Positions 40,889 through 41,064 of a DNA stretch of 41,064 nucleotides are shown piece by piece. Every line of letters starts with the position of its first letter. Positions within the stretch are counted from its first letter, which is position 1. The translations under genes and the position numbers were made by a program. The stretch spans positions 1 through 41,064 of the forward strand of contig CALQIT020000018.1 in NCBI GenBank assembly GCA_943330705.2, read 5' to 3'. The notes below the pieces were generated by a model, which worked only from the letters and a program-made list of their open reading frames with translations, did no database searches and was not told where the DNA came from. The DNA comes from Streptomyces griseus. Its GTDB lineage: Bacteria > Bdellovibrionota > Bdellovibrionia > Bdellovibrionales > Bdellovibrionaceae.

Positions 40889-40917
40889 TTGACATTTTTT
40901 TATTAGTGCTCATTCTA
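40889..40917 (+). promoter_or_regulatory. candidate promoter of clpB
   Basis: TTGACA with a weak ATTCTA 17 bases later, about 25 bases before the clpB ATG. Another TTGACA lies at 40864, and GTTCC-CGCCA-GGAAC between them is a small dyad. No clear heat-shock element. Confidence 0.35.
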
Positions 40918-40942
40918 AAGGGACAGAAGGAAACTGCTAACA

Positions 40943-41064
40943 ATGAGCGACATGGAGAAAATGACCAGAAAGTCCCAGGAGGCCATGCAAGCTGCCGCAC
41001 AGTTGGCAGAAAAATCGGCAAATCCTTCTGTTGAGCCCGAACATCTTATAAAGATGCTACTCAA
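40943..41064 (+). CDS. clpB: ClpB disaggregase, N-terminal part only
   Basis: First 40 codons of a ClpB/HSP100 chaperone, cut by the window end. It reads MSDMEKMTRKSQEAMQAAAQ, then LAEKSANPSVEPEHLIKMLL, matching the Clp-N domain repeat (SQEAMQAA and EHLIKMLL). AGAAGGAA precedes the ATG. Acts with DnaK to rescue aggregated protein. Confidence 0.85.
   Translation, partial: MSDMEKMTRKSQEAMQAAAQLAEKSANPSVEPEHLIKMLL

Overview
The window looks like a chromosomal segment of a predatory or predator-related Gram-negative bacterium of the Bdellovibrionota. This is an inference from gene content: a short Bdellovibrio-style flagellin, TIGR02147/DUF4423 regulators paired with secreted proteins, many lipoproteins and small outer-membrane barrels, and tRNA genes with an encoded CCA end. 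No rRNA or species-diagnostic marker is present, so the assignment is moderate. The left edge cuts a POT-family peptide transporter and the right edge cuts clpB.

Layout. 1-4.4 kb: transporter, small anchored protein, DEAD-box RNA helicase, secreted protein. 4.6-9.1 kb: an accessory islet starting at tRNA-Leu(CAG). It carries three small two-gene modules of toxin-antitoxin type (higBA-like, an unnamed toxin plus XRE pair, and a tumE/tumA-like pair) and orphan small ORFs. 9.2-12.2 kb: lipoprotein divergent from a TIGR02147 regulator, a secreted protein and a DUF1456 protein. 12.2-14.6 kb: an operon of a divergent subtilase and an endonuclease/exonuclease/phosphatase-fold protein. 14.9-21.0 kb: the peripheral arm of respiratory complex I (nuoB-CD-E-F-G-I), tightly overlapped, with no nuoA, nuoH or nuoJ-N in the window. 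21.1-24.3 kb: a catalytically altered dienelactone-hydrolase-like protein, a small barrel, an unknown protein and recO. 24.3-31.9 kb: a TPR plus beta-barrel protein with a FecR-domain partner, xerC, a receiver-less sigma-54 activator, and a lipoprotein/outer-membrane pair. 32.0-37.5 kb: a second accessory zone with two Fic proteins, mazEF, a 5'-truncated TIGR02147 gene and its secreted neighbour. 37.7-41.1 kb: a histone-H1-like lysine-rich protein, a lipoprotein, flagellin, a cysteine-rich small protein and the start of clpB.

The most unusual part is the tRNA-Leu islet. It is bracketed by imperfect direct repeats of about 160-200 bp. Inside it, each gene module is followed, always in the same orientation, by a composite unit: a cluster of GGAGAAC/GTTCTCC half-sites, then an AT-rich spacer, then a motif of about 30 bp ending in a tRNA-like GCACCA. 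Three such units are present. This looks like a cassette-style array of small toxin-antitoxin modules with a shared recombination or attachment signal, but no integrase gene lies within it. That function is inferred; the repeats themselves are directly visible.

Other points worth attention: very long operator palindromes in front of higB, fic and a TIGR02147 gene, two of which predict leaderless mRNAs; an attenuator-like RNA with mutually exclusive hairpins; a Fic protein fused to an AbiEi-like N-terminal region; a subtilase with altered oxyanion and serine-box residues; and mazEF lying between two degenerate copies of the fic operator.
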